This document shows positions 34,466 to 43,534 of a stretch of DNA of 64,000 nucleotides, in pieces; position 1 is the stretch's first letter, and every line of letters starts with the position of its first letter. The notes below the pieces were generated by a model. The model was not told where the DNA came from and ran no database searches. It was given only the letters and a program-made list of their open reading frames with translations. Source of the DNA: Terracoccus sp. 273MFTsu3.1. Lineage in GTDB: Bacteria; Actinomycetota; Actinomycetes; Actinomycetales; Dermatophilaceae. The stretch spans positions 62,001 to 126,000 of the forward strand of contig NZ_KB911820.1 in assembly GCF_000383675.1 (NCBI RefSeq), written 5' to 3'. A program made the position numbers and the translations under genes.

Positions 34466-37051
34466 TCAACCCTGACGAGCACGTATGCCGTCGAGCCACG
34501 CGCGCAGCAGCTGCTGGGACCCAGCCCGATCCGCTTGCGTCCGCGCGAAGAGCGTCGAGTCGTTCGTCTCGTAGGCGCGGGCGAAGTTCTCGAAAGCGCG
34601 GCGGGTGCCCTGCAGCCCGGCGACGAGTGTGGCGTGGAGCTGGACCACGGAGTCCTCGGCCGGCGTCACTGCCGCCGCCTGCGTCAACGCAGCGTCCAGA
34701 GGAGCCACGAGATCGACCCGGATGCGCTGGGCGCGCTCGGTCGGAGACAGCTGGTGATCCGCGTCGATCGCCACAGCCGCCCGGTCGATGCCGGACACCA
34801 CCGCGGCTACCGTCGGGGCGTACGTCGTGACGTAGTCGTGCGTCGAGAGCCCGGCAGGTGCGCTCGGCTGGAGCGGGCTGATGGTGCCCCGGTTGACGAT
34901 GGCGCCGGTGGCGGCCAGGCCGCCGAGCAGGGCCGCGACCGCGACGAGGACCACGACCGGTCGACGGCCTCGCGCGTCGGGGATCGGCAGCGCGGCGAGC
35001 AGCGAGACGAGCACGAACAGCACGAGGCCCAGCGGCAGTCCGGGACCGACCACGCCGCCGACGAAGTCGAGGGTCACGTCCCCTCCGAAACCGGCGTTGA
35101 TGACGACGAAGCCCAGCGCCGCGACGCACGAGGCGAGCGTGCCCGCCGTGACTCCGGCCCCCGCACCTCGCAGGCCGTGGAGCACGATGAGCGACAGTCC
35201 GGCAGCCACCCCGGCGCCCGCGAATAGCCAGACGTAGGCGTCGAACCGCTGGGTCTGCTCCTCGAAAGTCGCGGCCGGTCCTGCGACGAGGCGGAACGCG
35301 AGGATGGAGAGCGCGGCGGCCACCCCGGAGACGAGCCCGACGACGCTCACCTCACGCAGGCCCACCGACTGTGGATCCAGCACGGGCACTGCAGGCGCCT
35401 CACCCTCGAACGCCCACGCCGGAGGCAGATCGGCCGGCCGGATCGCCACCAGCGCGAGGACGGCCGCGGCGAGGACCGCGACGACGGCGACGGCCGCCGG
35501 TTGGGTCAGGAGGGTGACGCTGGTGAGCGCCGCCAGCCGCCAACCGCCGAGGTCGAGAGTGCTGCTCAGCATCGTCGCGGCCCACAGCACGAACGCGAAG
35601 ACGGTCGCGGACAGGGCGACGGCGAGGGTGGTGTAGCCACGGGCAGACAGGTGCCTCGATCGGTCTGCAGCGACCCTGCCGAGGCCCGCGACCACGACGG
35701 TGGTGCCACCGAAGGCCAGCGCACCGAGCAGGGGCAGCAGCGGCGACCGGGTCCCGGTCAACGTGTCAGAGCCGACAGCAGCCAGCGAAGCCACCTGTCC
35801 CACAAGGAAGCCCGCAAACACTCCGGCAGCCACGCGACGCGTCGCCCCACCGAGACCAGCCGTCCGCTGGGCCAGGTCGACCACCGCGAGACGCCATAGC
35901 GACAGACCCACGGTCGCCCCCATCAAGGGACCCACGAGAGCCGCCGGGACGGCATACGCCCAGCTGGTGAGCGAGGGCACCGTCGCGAATACGGAGACCA
36001 ACAGTGGAAGGGTCACTGCCGCAAGGAAGCCCGCGATCACCGCGTCGACCGCGGAGGCGCGGGCCAGGCGGGCGGGGTCGCCGAGCATCCGCACGCGCTC
36101 GGAGGGGTCCGGGTGCAGCGCGACGACGCGCCGCCAGCCCGTGCTGGCCGCGCGGCCCGACGTGCCGAGCAGCGCGCTCAGGGCGTCTCGCCGAGCGGCC
36201 GTGCGGGCGGAGCCGAGATCCGCGTCGAACTCGCGCGACCGGAGGATGCCGGCTGACGCGAGCATCGCGGCCGCCAGGAGCAGCGCCGCCCGCCAGACGT
36301 AGGACGGCAGGATGCTGAGGTCCGCCCGCGGGAGCGCCAAGACCACGGGGAGGGCCAGCAGGGCGATCAGGACGTACCAGAGGGCACGGGCCGACCAGGC
36401 GATGAGCACGTCCCGGCGCGCCACGTGAGCCAGCTCGTGCCGCACGAGCGACTCGAAGGCGACACCGGTGCTGCGGACCGCCACGGCGGGTGGCAGCGCG
36501 ACCGCGTAGTGCCCGGGAAGTCCGAAGCTGAAGGCGTCGTGGAGCTTCGACGTCCCGACCATCGTGTCGGGCGAACGACGCAGGCCGCCCTCCTCGGCGA
36601 GAGCAGCCACCCGGTCCGACGCGGCTGCGAGCTTCGGGCCGGCGAGGCGCAGCGCCCGTCGGCGGACGATGACCCGCGGCACGACGGCCAGCACCACACC
36701 GGCCGCGACGAGCGTCAGGACGACGCCTCCGAGGGCGAACCATGCCAGCCTCTGCTGCGCCCCCTCGACGCACTGCAGCACGGACTGCTGGGCGGCGAGG
36801 ATCGCGTCGGCACCGGCCCCGCTCGGCAGGGAGGGTCGCTGGCGCTCGCACTCGGCGACCCTCGCCAGCCAGTCGTCGCCGACGGCGGTCTGGTTGTGCA
36901 CCCACGTCCCGACGAAGAGCCCCGAGCTGAGCAGCGCACCGAGCAGCAGGACGAACCTCGCGACGGTCGGCGACGGCAGCGCGAGCACGTCGGGGCGCAC
37001 GTCGGCGGGTGCGGGTGGAGCAGGCGCGTCGCTGACGAGTGGGCCAGCCAT
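34466..37051 (-). CDS. M48-family membrane zinc metallopeptidase with large multi-span extension
   Basis: 861 aa. After a first membrane helix (VARFVLLLGALLSSGLFVGTW) and a second, the zinc site HELAH (205-209) lies in SLVRHELAHVARRD. The third ligand is in REFDADLGSA, as in HtpX/Ste24-type enzymes. The remaining 550 residues hold about ten more hydrophobic helices and a soluble C-terminal helical domain (about 750-861), well beyond an ordinary M48 enzyme. ATG 37051 is used. It is preceded by a 164-aa gene 17 bases away, likely its partner. Confidence 0.85.
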   Translation of the reverse strand: MAGPLVSDAPAPPAPADVRPDVLALPSPTVARFVLLLGALLSSGLFVGTWVHNQTAVGDDWLARVAECERQRPSLPSGAGADAILAAQQSVLQCVEGAQQRLAWFALGGVVLTLVAAGVVLAVVPRVIVRRRALRLAGPKLAAASDRVAALAEEGGLRRSPDTMVGTSKLHDAFSFGLPGHYAVALPPAVAVRSTGVAFESLVRHELAHVARRDVLIAWSARALWYVLIALLALPVVLALPRADLSILPSYVWRAALLLAAAMLASAGILRSREFDADLGSARTAARRDALSALLGTSGRAASTGWRRVVALHPDPSERVRMLGDPARLARASAVDAVIAGFLAAVTLPLLVSVFATVPSLTSWAYAVPAALVGPLMGATVGLSLWRLAVVDLAQRTAGLGGATRRVAAGVFAGFLVGQVASLAAVGSDTLTGTRSPLLPLLGALAFGGTTVVVAGLGRVAADRSRHLSARGYTTLAVALSATVFAFVLWAATMLSSTLDLGGWRLAALTSVTLLTQPAAVAVVAVLAAAVLALVAIRPADLPPAWAFEGEAPAVPVLDPQSVGLREVSVVGLVSGVAAALSILAFRLVAGPAATFEEQTQRFDAYVWLFAGAGVAAGLSLIVLHGLRGAGAGVTAGTLASCVAALGFVVINAGFGGDVTLDFVGGVVGPGLPLGLVLFVLVSLLAALPIPDARGRRPVVVLVAVAALLGGLAATGAIVNRGTISPLQPSAPAGLSTHDYVTTYAPTVAAVVSGIDRAAVAIDADHQLSPTERAQRIRVDLVAPLDAALTQAAAVTPAEDSVVQLHATLVAGLQGTRRAFENFARAYETNDSTLFARTQADRAGSQQLLRAWLDGIRARQG

Positions 37052-37067
37052 GGTGCTCGCCTGCCTC

Positions 37068-37562
37068 TCAGCTCGCGGGTGCCACCGAGATGCCACCCGC
37101 GATGGCGTCCGCGAGCAGTTCCGCCCGATCCGCCTTGAGACCGATCAGCCGGCCCCTCTCGACCGCGACCTTGCGCACGAGGGCCAGCTGGTCGGGGGTC
37201 AACGTCTCCGGAGCCGACGGGCCCTGCTCGCGGCGGCCGAAGAGGCGCCGGATGAAGCTGTTGACCGACGGCTGCCCCTCCTTCTTGACCGCGTCGCCGA
37301 CCATCGAGGCCAGCAGCTGGACCACCGTCTTGGCCACCGCGAGGATGTAGGGCGTCAGCAGCGCCAGCTCCACGCCGAAGCCCACGGCCTCGTCACGGCT
37401 CTTCGCGTCGAGCACGCCCTGCGGGTCGGCGAAGTACTCGTCCGCCGTCTCGTCGAAGATGGCGAGCTCCTCCGGCGCCGTGGTCTCCAGCACCTGCTGG
37501 GCCAGCTCACGCACGAGGGCGTCCTCGTCGTGCTGCGTCAGGCTCTCGGGATGGCTGGACAT
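37068..37562 (-). CDS. hypothetical partner of the M48 peptidase, 164 aa
   Basis: No family recognised. It has an acidic N-terminal helix region, a central hydrophobic stretch (VGFGVELALLTPYILAVAKTVVQLLASMVG, about 68-97) that may lie on the membrane, and a basic hinge (RRLFGRR). ATG 37562 has GGAGGAGGA just upstream. It is 17 bases from the M48 gene and surely co-transcribed, so it may be a regulator, adaptor or substrate. Confidence 0.7.
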   Translation of the reverse strand: MSSHPESLTQHDEDALVRELAQQVLETTAPEELAIFDETADEYFADPQGVLDAKSRDEAVGFGVELALLTPYILAVAKTVVQLLASMVGDAVKKEGQPSVNSFIRRLFGRREQGPSAPETLTPDQLALVRKVAVERGRLIGLKADRAELLADAIAGGISVAPAS

Positions 37563-37723
37563 GGCATCCTCCTCCACCAGTTCTCATTTCAGCGTAGGCA
37601 CCGCGGGGTGGGGCCGCATGGTTTCAGCGCAAAGAGGGACTTTTGCCTCTGTCGGCCTCATCACAGACCTCGGGACACTCGTCGGGAGAGGCGAATTCAG
37701 CCACCGACACAGGAGGCGACGGG

Positions 37724-38332
37724 ATGGACAAAAGCGCGTGGTCACGCAGACGGAAGGCATCGGTCGTCTCGATCCTGGGTCTGGCGCTCAGCCCGCTCGT
37801 CGCCGGGTGCGCCGGCGTGCCGGGCCCGGCTCCGCCGACCACGACGACGGTCACCTCCGAGGTCACGGAGACCATGCCGCAGAGTGAGATCTGGGAGTGG
37901 GCGCTCGGCCGGAACGCCTCGGCGGACCCCGCCCTCACGGGGCTCGCCTCATCGCTGGGGCGCTCCTCGAAGACGAACATCCTCGCTCACGCCAACGGCT
38001 TCGAGCTCGACCTCGACGACGCGGGCACAGTCGTGGCGGTGGTGCTCTACAACGACGAGGACGCCTTGGGACTCCCGTCGTCCGACACGAGCTTCAGGGC
38101 GTATGCCGGCACCTTGCCTGCCGGACTCACGTGGCGGGACACCTACGGCTCGGTCGTCACCCGGTACGGCCCGGGTGACCAGCAGACCGGTGGGTGGGGC
38201 ACTGAGCACACCGTCTCGTACGCGACCACGGACGGTCGTCGACTCGAGGTGACGTATGCGGCGAGGCACTCGGCCGAGCTGCCCACCTCAGCGATCCACA
38301 CGATCACCGTGCGGCTCACCGCACAGGGCTGA
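37724..38332 (+). CDS. putative lipoprotein, 202 aa
   Basis: The signal RRRKASVVSILGLALSPLVAGC gives a lipobox with Cys29 and a Thr-rich linker (TTTTVTSEVTET). A soluble domain with alternating strands follows. No known family. ATG 37724 has a consensus AGGAGG seven bases upstream. The stop is one base from the stop of the broken acetyltransferase on the other strand. Confidence 0.72.
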   Translation: MDKSAWSRRRKASVVSILGLALSPLVAGCAGVPGPAPPTTTTVTSEVTETMPQSEIWEWALGRNASADPALTGLASSLGRSSKTNILAHANGFELDLDDAGTVVAVVLYNDEDALGLPSSDTSFRAYAGTLPAGLTWRDTYGSVVTRYGPGDQQTGGWGTEHTVSYATTDGRRLEVTYAARHSAELPTSAIHTITVRLTAQG

Positions 38333-38333
38333 G

Positions 38334-38930
38334 TCAGGCCGTAAGGCCGGTGGGCCGGATGGCTCGGGCTGGGACTCCTGCGGCGACGGAGTCGCCTGGA
38401 CGTCCTTCGTGACGACGGCGCCGGCACCGATCACCGCACCGTCGCCGATGGTCACTCCCGGCACGACGGTGACACCGGCTCCCAGCCACACGTTGCGGCC
38501 GATCACCACCGGGGCCGGCTCCATGTCGGCACGGCGAACCGGGTCCATCGAGTGGTTCAGGGTTGTCAGCGTGCTGCCGTGGACGATGAGCGTGCCGTCA
38601 CCGATGGTGATGCCGCCGGTGTCCTGGAAGCGGCAGCCCATGTTGATGAAGACGCCCTCGCCGAGGGTGAGGGTCTTGCCGAACTCCGAGTAGAACGGCG
38701 GGAAGACGGTCACCGACCCGGGCACCTCCCGACCGGTGAGCCGGGACAGCAGCGACCGCACCTCCTCGGGCGAGTGGTAGGCGCCGTTGAGCTCCGCGAG
38801 GATGCTCATCGCCTCCCGGGCGGCGCAGCCGCATGAACTCGTGCGCCGCCGAACCGAGCGCGGCGCCCATCGAGCCAGCGGCGGCCGCCTCGCCGAGCAG
38901 GGGAGCCCCGGACGAGGCCGGAACGACCAC
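38334..38930 (-). pseudogene. broken maltose/galactoside O-acetyltransferase (copy 1)
   Basis: A left-handed beta-helix acetyltransferase close to the intact gene at 39809-40393. The central part (ELNGAYHSPEEVRSLLSRL ... GAGAVVTKDV) is in one frame. The start (GSAAHEFMR) and the end (AAGVPARAIRPTGLTA, stop 38334-38336) are in another. Comparison shows a 1-base insertion near 38818-38830 and a 1-base deletion near 38393-38400. The two changes cancel, so the outer frame is the same. The N-terminal 30 residues also differ from copy 2. It is either decaying or affected by sequencing errors. Confidence 0.75.
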
Positions 38931-38986
38931 GCCGTCGTCGACGGCAGTCGCGACTGCGCGGTGGTCCCGTCGGGCAGGCTGAGGCC

Positions 38987-39757
38987 ATGTTGACGATCGG
39001 ACAGCTGGCCACGTACGCCGGGGTCACCATCCGCACGGTTCGGCACTACCACCAGATCGGCCTGCTCGCCGAGCCGGAGCGGGACGCCTCCGGCTACCGG
39101 ACCTACGGGGCCGCCGCCGTCGTGCACCTGATCCGGATACGCACCCTGGCCGAGGCCGGCGTGCCGCTGGCGCGGGTGCGCGAGCTGCTCGACGCCGACC
39201 CGGAGACCTTCGCCGACGCGACCGCCGAGATCGACCGGGATCTCCGCGCCCAGATCCGGGCTCTGCAGGACCACCGCCGACGCATCGCCAAGCTGGCCTC
39301 GGGCGACTCGCTCGCCCTGCCCGAGGAGGTCGTCGAGTACCTGACCCGCCTGCGCGACCTGGGCGCGCCGGAGTCCGTCATCGCCCCCGAGCGCGATGCC
39401 TGGATCCTGATGGCGGCCCGCTGGCCCGAGTCGATGCCGTCGGTGATGGCCGACAAGATGGCCCAGCTCGAGGACCCGAGGGTCGTCCGGCTCTACCAGC
39501 TGATCGGTCGTGTCGCCGAGAACTGGCAGGACGAGGAACTGCTGCGAGAGACCGCCGACCTCATGAGCGAGCTGCTCCAGCAGGCGGCGGCCAGCGGAGA
39601 CCTGGACCGGCAGGACGACGTCCTGCCGGACGAGGCGTACGTCGGGCTGATGGACTCCTTCGCCGACGCGTCCCATCCCGTCGTGGCACGGCTGCGGGTC
39701 CTGATGGCCGAGCGGGGATGGACCGGGTGGACCCGGCTCGAGAAGCTCGAACCGTGA
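38987..39757 (+). CDS. MerR-family transcriptional regulator
   Basis: 256 aa. The N-terminal winged HTH reads LTIGQLATYAGVTIRTVRHYHQIG with ..RYRTYG-like SGYRTYGAAAV, followed by a coiled-coil dimerisation helix and a 150-residue effector domain without cysteines. It thus resembles drug- or stress-type MerR regulators rather than metal sensors. It sits divergently between two acetyltransferase copies and may control one or both. Confidence 0.88.
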   Translation: MLTIGQLATYAGVTIRTVRHYHQIGLLAEPERDASGYRTYGAAAVVHLIRIRTLAEAGVPLARVRELLDADPETFADATAEIDRDLRAQIRALQDHRRRIAKLASGDSLALPEEVVEYLTRLRDLGAPESVIAPERDAWILMAARWPESMPSVMADKMAQLEDPRVVRLYQLIGRVAENWQDEELLRETADLMSELLQQAAASGDLDRQDDVLPDEAYVGLMDSFADASHPVVARLRVLMAERGWTGWTRLEKLEP

Positions 39758-39808
39758 GCCTCGGCGCCGGGGCACGGCGACCCGCGTCCGGCGGCGGAGG
39801 GCGCACCG

Positions 39809-40393
39809 TCAGGAGGTGAAGCCGGTCGGTCGGATCACCCTCGCAGGCACGCCCGCAGCGACGGTGTCGGCGGGGATGTCCTTGGTCACGACCGCGCCCG
39901 CACCGATCACGGCACCGTCGCCGATGGTCACGCCGGGCACGACCGTGACGCCGGCGCCCAGCCAGACGTGGCGGCCGATCGTCACCGGCTCCGGCTCCAT
40001 GTCGGCGCGCCGGGTCGGGTCCATCGAGTGGTTGAGCGTCGTCAGGGTGCTGCCGTGCCCGATCAGCGTCCCGTCCCCGATGGTGATGCCGCCGGTGTCC
40101 TGGAAGCGGCAGCCCATGTTGATGAAGACGCCCTCGCCCAGGGTGAGGTTCTTGCCGAACTCGGAGTAGAACGGCGGGAAGACCGTCACCGACGCCGCCA
40201 CCTCCCGACCGGTCAGCCGGGACAGCAGCGCCCGCACCTCGTCCGGCGAGCGGTGGACGCCATTCAGCTCGGCTAGGACACGCATCGCCTCCTGCGACGC
40301 CTCGTGCATGAACGCGTGCGCCGCCGACCCGCCCTCGATGAGGCGTCCGCTGTTCACGTGGTCGAGGAACTCCTCGAGCATCACCGCGTTCAC
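39809..40393 (-). CDS. maltose/galactoside O-acetyltransferase family protein (copy 2, intact)
   Basis: 194 aa hexapeptide-repeat transferase that would move acetyl from acetyl-CoA to a sugar hydroxyl. Seen: PPFYSEFGKNLTLGEGVFIN, the catalytic His region TTLNHSMDP, and GITIGDGTLIGHGSTL and GVTIGDGAVIGAGAVVTKD hexapeptide turns, ending AAGVPARVIRP. GTG 40393 overlaps the upstream stop as GTGA, so it is coupled to the cyclophilin-like gene. It is the intact counterpart of 38334-38930. Confidence 0.88.
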   Translation of the reverse strand: MNAVMLEEFLDHVNSGRLIEGGSAAHAFMHEASQEAMRVLAELNGVHRSPDEVRALLSRLTGREVAASVTVFPPFYSEFGKNLTLGEGVFINMGCRFQDTGGITIGDGTLIGHGSTLTTLNHSMDPTRRADMEPEPVTIGRHVWLGAGVTVVPGVTIGDGAVIGAGAVVTKDIPADTVAAGVPARVIRPTGFTS

Positions 40394-40959
40394 CTCGCCT
40401 CGACGGTCACCGTGACGGGACCGCTCTGCTTGGCGATCTGCGCAGCGGCGCCCGAGTCGAGACGACCGAGGACGACGATGCCGGGGTAGTAGGACTGGTC
40501 GCCGTAGTAGAGGACCAGGTCGTTGCCCGGGGCGTAGTAGCCGACGTCTCCCACGTCCGGGTCCGCGCCCTCGGGCTGCCCGTCGAGCGAGAGCGGTGAC
40601 GGCAGCGGTCCCGTCTTCTCCACCCCGCCGTGGTCGACCATGTCGACCGTCACCGGCAGCTGCCGCAGCAGGTCACGAGACGCCGCACTGTCCCTCAGTA
40701 GTGCGCCGAAGCGCTTGTCTCCCAGCGTGATCACGATCCTCATCGAGTCCTCCGTCGTGTCCATCGAGCGGTCACCGCTCGATTGCGTATGCTGTGTCGT
40801 GGCCGCCGGGGCGGCCACCGTGCGCTCGGACGTCCGCCCGGTGTCGACGGTCTCGCCCGACGAGCCGCAGCCCGCGGCGAGCACCGAGGTCATGCCGAGC
40901 GCCGCCCCGAGGGTCGCGACAGCACCGCGAGGCCGGCGCGTCAAAGTCGAGCCGGTCAC
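40390..40959 (-). CDS. lipoprotein with cyclophilin-like domain
   Basis: 189 aa. The lipoprotein signal ends VLAAGC (Cys31), then a Ser/Thr linker. The domain from MRIVITLGDKRFGALLRDSAASRDLLRQLP to VVLGRLDSGAAAQI is the small cyclophilin-like fold often encoded beside oxidoreductases; its role is unknown. GTG 40959 overlaps the dehydrogenase stop (GTGA) and its own stop overlaps the acetyltransferase start, so three genes form a coupled operon. Confidence 0.82.
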   Translation of the reverse strand: MTGSTLTRRPRGAVATLGAALGMTSVLAAGCGSSGETVDTGRTSERTVAAPAATTQHTQSSGDRSMDTTEDSMRIVITLGDKRFGALLRDSAASRDLLRQLPVTVDMVDHGGVEKTGPLPSPLSLDGQPEGADPDVGDVGYYAPGNDLVLYYGDQSYYPGIVVLGRLDSGAAAQIAKQSGPVTVTVEAR

Positions 40960-41976
40960 AGCGTCAGCAACACCTTGGTCGCCCGACGCTCGTCCATCGC
41001 CGCATAGCCAGCGGCAGCCTCCGAGAGCGGGAGGGCGAGGTCGAAGACCTTGCCGGGGTTGATCTTCCGGTCCCAGATGAGCTGGACGAGGTGTGGCAGG
41101 TACTCCCGGACCGGCGCAGGGCCACCGTGGATGTGGACGCCCGCCATGAAGAGCTCGTCGCCGGGGATCGCCACGTCGTGCGAGACGCCGACGAAGCCGA
41201 CGTGGCCACCGGCACGCGTCGAGTGGATCGCCTGCATCATCGCCTCCTGCGTGCCGACGGCCTCGATGACCGAGTGCGCCCCGAGCCCACCCGTCAGCTC
41301 CTTGACCCGCGCCACGCCGGCCTCGCCGCGCTCCTCGACGATGTCCGTTGCACCGAACTCGCGCGCGAGCGCCTGACGGTCCGCGTGCCGGCTGAAGGCG
41401 ATGATCCGCTCGGTGCCGAGCTCGCGGGCGGCGAGCACGCCCATCAGTCCCACGGCGCCGTCGCCGACCACGGCCACCGTCTTGCCCGGTCCGGCCTCGG
41501 CGGCGACTGCGGCGAACCACCCGGTGCCGAGCACGTCGGAGGCCGCCATGAGCGAGGGGATGAGGTCGGCGTCCGGCTGCCCCGGCGTCGCCACGAGCGT
41601 GCCGTCGGCGAGGGGGACCCCGCGCCAGCTCGGACTGGGTGCCGATCGTGCCCATGAGGACGCGGTGCACGCAGTACGCCTGGTAGCCGGCCCGGCAGAT
41701 CTCGCACGTGTTGTCCGACGCCCAGAACGACCCGACGACGAAGTCGCCGACCTTGATGGTGCGTACTTCGGAGCCGACCTGCTCGACGACGCCGACGTAC
41801 TCGTGCCCCATGAGCTGGTGGTCGACCGGCTCGGCACCGCGGTAGGGCCACAGGTCGCTGCCGCAGATGCACGTCGCCGTGAGGCGGATGATCGCATCGG
41901 TGGGCTCGATGATCTGCGGGTCCTCGCGCTCCTCCACCCGCACGTCGCCGGGCTCGTACATGACCACTCCACGCAT
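40956..41976 (-). pseudogene. zinc-dependent alcohol dehydrogenase, single-base frameshift
   Basis: Medium-chain Zn dehydrogenase. The N-terminal half (MRGVVMYEPGDVRVEERED, catalytic CICGSD and GHEYVGVVE, structural zinc CEICRAGYQAYC) is in one frame up to TQSELAR. The rest (VPLADGTLVATPG, NAD(P) site VAVVGDGAVGLMG, to KVLLTL) is in the next frame. Removing one G from the run near 41617-41622 restores a normal ~340-aa enzyme. ATG 41976 has GGAAGGA. It is either a real mutation or an assembly error. Divergent from the MmyB-type regulator. Confidence 0.85.
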
Positions 41977-42072
41977 CGCGTGTTCCTTCCATCGTCTCGT
42001 CGCGAGCCCTCGGCTCGCTGGGCCCAACGGCCCACCACACGAGTGAAGCCGCCGGCCGAAGGCCGAGGAAGT

Positions 42073-42098
42073 CCCTGTCGAGGCACGTACTGACAGGG
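42073..42098. promoter_or_regulatory. inverted repeat in the divergent dehydrogenase/regulator promoter
   Basis: CCCTGTC (42073-42079) and GACAGGG (42092-42098) are perfect inverted arms 12 bases apart in the 171-base gap. They are a plausible site for the adjacent HTH regulator. Confidence 0.4.
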
Positions 42099-42147
42099 CA
42101 CCTCTCACGGCTCGGCGCACCCGTCGACGCGGCCTAGTCTCGAAAGC

Positions 42148-43071
42148 GTGGACAACCGCCAAGAGGTGCGCGAGTTCCTCATGACCCGCCGCGCCCGCAT
42201 CACCCCCGACCAGGTCGGCCTCCCCGTCGGCCGCGGCCGGCGCGTGCCCGGCCTGCGTCGCAGCGAGGTCGCGACGATCGCCGGGCTCAGCGTCGAGTAC
42301 TACGCCCGCCTCGAGCGCGGCCAGATCGCCGGCGCCTCGACTGGCGTGCTCGACGCACTCGCTCGCGCTCTTCAGCTCGACGACACCGAACGCGCCCACC
42401 TGCTCGACCTCGCGAGGGCAGCGGACGGCATACCCACGTCCGGGCGCCCGCGCCGACGCACGGCCGGCAAGCCCGCGTCCCGGCCCAGCCTGCAGTGGGC
42501 CCTCGAGTCGATCCGCGACGCCGTCGCCTTCGTCCGCGACCCGCACCAGAACCTGCTCGCCACCAACGCGCTCGGCCGCGCCTTCTACTCGCCCGTCATC
42601 GGCGAGGGCGGTCGCCTGCCCAACCTCGCCCGCTTCCAGTTCCTCGACCCGGCCTCCCGCGACTTCTACCCGGACTGGGAGCTCTTCGCCCAGATGTGCG
42701 TCGGCATCATGCGCGCCGAGGCCGGCCGCGACCCCCACGACCGCGGCCTCCAGGACCTCGTCGGCGAGCTCTCGACGCAGAGCGAGGTCTTCCGCCGGCT
42801 CTGGAGCGCCCACGACGTGCGCACCCACGGCAGCGGCACCAAGCGCTTCACCCACCCCGTCGTCGGTGAGCTGACCCTCGCCTACGAGGAGCTCGCCATC
42901 ACCGCCGAGCCCGGCCTCGTCCTCATGGTCTACACCGCTGAGCCGGGCTCACCCTCGGCCGAGCGGCTCCAGCTGCTCGCGTCCTGGGCCGCCGACACCC
43001 CGAGCCCGACGGCGAGCGCCGACCCCGCGATCCCCAACAGTAAGAAGGAAACCCATGCAGATCACCCGTAG
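42148..43071 (+). CDS. XRE-type HTH regulator with MmyB-like ligand-binding domain
   Basis: 307 aa. The HTH region (VPGLRRSEVATIAGLSVEYYARLERGQ, about 35-60) is followed by the MmyB-type domain (about 100-280) with RDFYPDWELFAQMCVGIMRAEAGRDPHD, which may bind a fatty acid-like ligand. GTG 42148. Its end overlaps the cupin gene start by 17 bases. It likely regulates itself, the cupin and the divergent dehydrogenase operon. Confidence 0.88.
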   Translation: MDNRQEVREFLMTRRARITPDQVGLPVGRGRRVPGLRRSEVATIAGLSVEYYARLERGQIAGASTGVLDALARALQLDDTERAHLLDLARAADGIPTSGRPRRRTAGKPASRPSLQWALESIRDAVAFVRDPHQNLLATNALGRAFYSPVIGEGGRLPNLARFQFLDPASRDFYPDWELFAQMCVGIMRAEAGRDPHDRGLQDLVGELSTQSEVFRRLWSAHDVRTHGSGTKRFTHPVVGELTLAYEELAITAEPGLVLMVYTAEPGSPSAERLQLLASWAADTPSPTASADPAIPNSKKETHADHP

Positions 43072-43468
43072 CTCCGTCGACACCGTCAAGGGCCCGAGCG
43101 ACTGGTTCACCGGCGACGTCTACATCGACGCGGTCGCCGCAGCGCCCGCACCGTCGCGCGTCTCGGCCAACCTCGTCCACTTCATGCCCGGCGCGCGCAC
43201 CCACTGGCACCGCCACCCCTTGAGCCAGACCGTCTTCGTCACCGAGGGCGTCGGCCTCTGCCAGCGCCGCGGCGGCCCGATCGAGGTCATCCGCCCCGGC
43301 GACCGCGTCCTCTTCGAGGCCGACGAGGAGCACTGGCACGGCGCCGCGCCCACGCGACTCATGGTGCACGTCGCCATCAACGAGGGCGACGCCGACCACG
43401 ACGTCGTGCACTGGCTGACCCCCGTCACCGACGAGGAGTATGCCGCCGCCCCCTCGATCACCGGGTGA
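43055..43468 (+). CDS. cupin-domain protein, 137 aa
   Basis: Bicupin-motif single barrel with metal ligands in HWHRHP..Q..FVTEG and a second motif GDRVLFEADEEHWHGAAP. It resembles the cupin family found with carboxymuconolactone decarboxylase-like or quinone-related enzymes. ATG 43055 has AAGGAAA upstream, inside the regulator gene end, so the two are coupled. Function is likely detoxifying enzymology; unproven. Confidence 0.85.
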   Translation: MQITRSSVDTVKGPSDWFTGDVYIDAVAAAPAPSRVSANLVHFMPGARTHWHRHPLSQTVFVTEGVGLCQRRGGPIEVIRPGDRVLFEADEEHWHGAAPTRLMVHVAINEGDADHDVVHWLTPVTDEEYAAAPSITG

Positions 43469-43534
43469 CCGACCCAGCCCTGCCGTCGACACGAGCGGCC
43501 CGGCCGGGGACGCCCCGCGGGCGACCCTCCCTGC

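Noticed and set aside
40390-42855. Single 821-residue protein joining the alcohol dehydrogenase N-terminus and the cyclophilin-like lipoprotein
   Set aside because: The two real parts are joined by out-of-frame nonsense; a one-base frameshift in the dehydrogenase explains it.
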